From positions 1 to 64,000 of the forward strand of contig NZ_JAIVEM010000170.1 in NCBI RefSeq assembly GCF_020404765.1: DNA of 64,000 bases. Reading direction: 5' to 3'. Below are positions 63,410-64,000 of the stretch, piece after piece. Positions within the stretch are counted from its first letter, which is position 1, and every line of letters begins with the position of its first letter. The position numbers and the translations under genes were made by a program. The DNA is from Paenibacillus sp. BJ-4 (GTDB lineage Bacteria > Bacillota > Bacilli > Paenibacillales > Paenibacillaceae). Under the pieces are notes generated by a model. That model was not told the DNA's origin. It was given only the letters and a program-made list of their open reading frames with translations, and ran no database searches.

Positions 63410-64000
63410 ATGGATGTATCGGAGAGCCATCCACTCTTTCCGACGTACACGAAATATCCCATAACGCTGCTGAAAGGTGAGGGAAGCCGCGTATGGGACG
63501 ATCAAGGCAAAGAGTATCTTGATTGCATGTCAGGTATCGCGGTGTGTAATTTAGGACATGTCCCCGTGAAAGTGAAACAGCGAATTCAAGAACAGCTTGA
63601 GCAATTGTGGCATGTCTCCAATCTCTTTCATATCCCCAATCAGCAAAAACTGGCGCAAATGCTTGCCGATCATAGCTGCATGGATCATGTATTCTTTTGC
63701 AACAGCGGAGCGGAGGCAAATGAAGCCGCGATCAAATGCGCCAGAAGATACCAACAGCGAGTGCTTGGGAACGATCGATACGAGATCATTACTTTCGAAA
63801 AGTCGTTTCATGGGCGAACGATGGCCACATTAACTGCGACGGGGCAGGATAAAGTCAAGGATGGATTTTTTCCTCTACCGGCCGGTTTTACGTATGCGCC
63901 TTATAACGAAATCGAGGGCGTAAAAGACAAAATCACCGATCGAACCGCGGCCGTCCTGTTAGAGCTAGTGCAAGGAGAGGGGGGCGTTTATCCTACAAAT
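63410..64000 (+). CDS. Acetylornithine/ornithine aminotransferase-like enzyme, 5' part
   Basis: The first 197 codons of a class III aminotransferase are in the window; the gene continues beyond the edge. It opens with HPLFPTYTKYPITLLKGEGS, and has CNSGAEANEAAIKCARRY and SFHGRTMATLTATGQ with the ArgD-type VQGEGGV at the end. AAGGAG precedes the ATG, seven bases after the sufS-like stop. Standing here without arg genes, it may serve a special pathway with the three PLP enzymes before it. PLP-lysine lies outside the window. Confidence 0.85.
   Translation, partial: MDVSESHPLFPTYTKYPITLLKGEGSRVWDDQGKEYLDCMSGIAVCNLGHVPVKVKQRIQEQLEQLWHVSNLFHIPNQQKLAQMLADHSCMDHVFFCNSGAEANEAAIKCARRYQQRVLGNDRYEIITFEKSFHGRTMATLTATGQDKVKDGFFPLPAGFTYAPYNEIEGVKDKITDRTAAVLLELVQGEGGVYPTN

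Overview
The window reads as a piece of a Paenibacillus chromosome, most like the P. polymyxa group. Reasons: a Firmicute-type 5S rRNA end, strong AGGAGG-type ribosome binding sites with some TTG and GTG starts, YesM/YesN two-component regulation, LplB/YtcP-type sugar ABC transporters, a guanidine-I riboswitch in front of ykkC/ykkD homologues, and a neighbouring xynD/gluB pair of the kind described in P. polymyxa. Much of the DNA between intact genes is debris: IS3, IS5 and IS66 pieces, truncated genes, and genes with single frameshifts or nonsense codons.

Layout. 1-1.0 kb: end of a 5S rRNA gene, terminator, gene remnants. 1.2-5.5 kb: a short-chain dehydrogenase, a divergent MFS exporter/LysR pair and a small DUF1259 protein. 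5.7-11 kb: a LacI regulator divergent from a secreted multi-module levanase (three CBM66-like modules, GH32, Ig-like, ricin-like). 11.5-13.4 kb: a frameshifted HAD hydrolase and a LacI regulator broken by an in-frame stop. 13.5-16.3 kb (minus): a GH172 (DUF2961) enzyme with two ABC permeases and no binding protein. 16.5-30.4 kb (plus): a LacI regulator, two permeases, a lipoprotein, a fructokinase-GH32 fusion, a cytoplasmic LamG-GH32 protein and a secreted 1333-residue protein resembling cycloinulo-oligosaccharide fructanotransferase (CFTase). Sites close to TTGGAAACGTTTCA lie before the divergent operons and before the CFTase-like gene. 30.4-36 kb: a small basic peptide, a DinB protein, an IS66 scrap, an AT-rich MarR/paiA island and the guanidine riboswitch with its SMR pair. 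36-39.2 kb: xynD-like GH43 and gluB-like lichenase. 39.4-46.9 kb: a second sugar ABC system split around a two-component pair, then a truncated pectate lyase. 47.2-51.7 kb: two-component debris, then a sucrose operon (LacI, symporter, GH32). 51.7-59.3 kb: broken TetR/MFS genes, an aldo-keto reductase, MerR, IS3 elements, a folE2 remnant and a frameshifted Fur/Zur-type gene. 59.3-64 kb: a Fur-box-like site followed by four consecutive fold-type-I PLP enzyme genes (glyA-, hemL-, sufS- and argD-like), the last running off the window.

The most interesting unit is 13.5-30.4 kb. I propose a cyclofructan route built like cyclodextrin pathways: a secreted CFTase-like enzyme cyclises inulin, the ABC system imports the rings, a cytoplasmic paralogue of the same enzyme opens or cleaves them, and a fructokinase-GH32 fusion releases fructose and phosphorylates it. 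The GH172 operon may handle difructose anhydrides. The shared operator suggests co-regulation. Each family assignment rests on sequence motifs; the pathway itself is inference.
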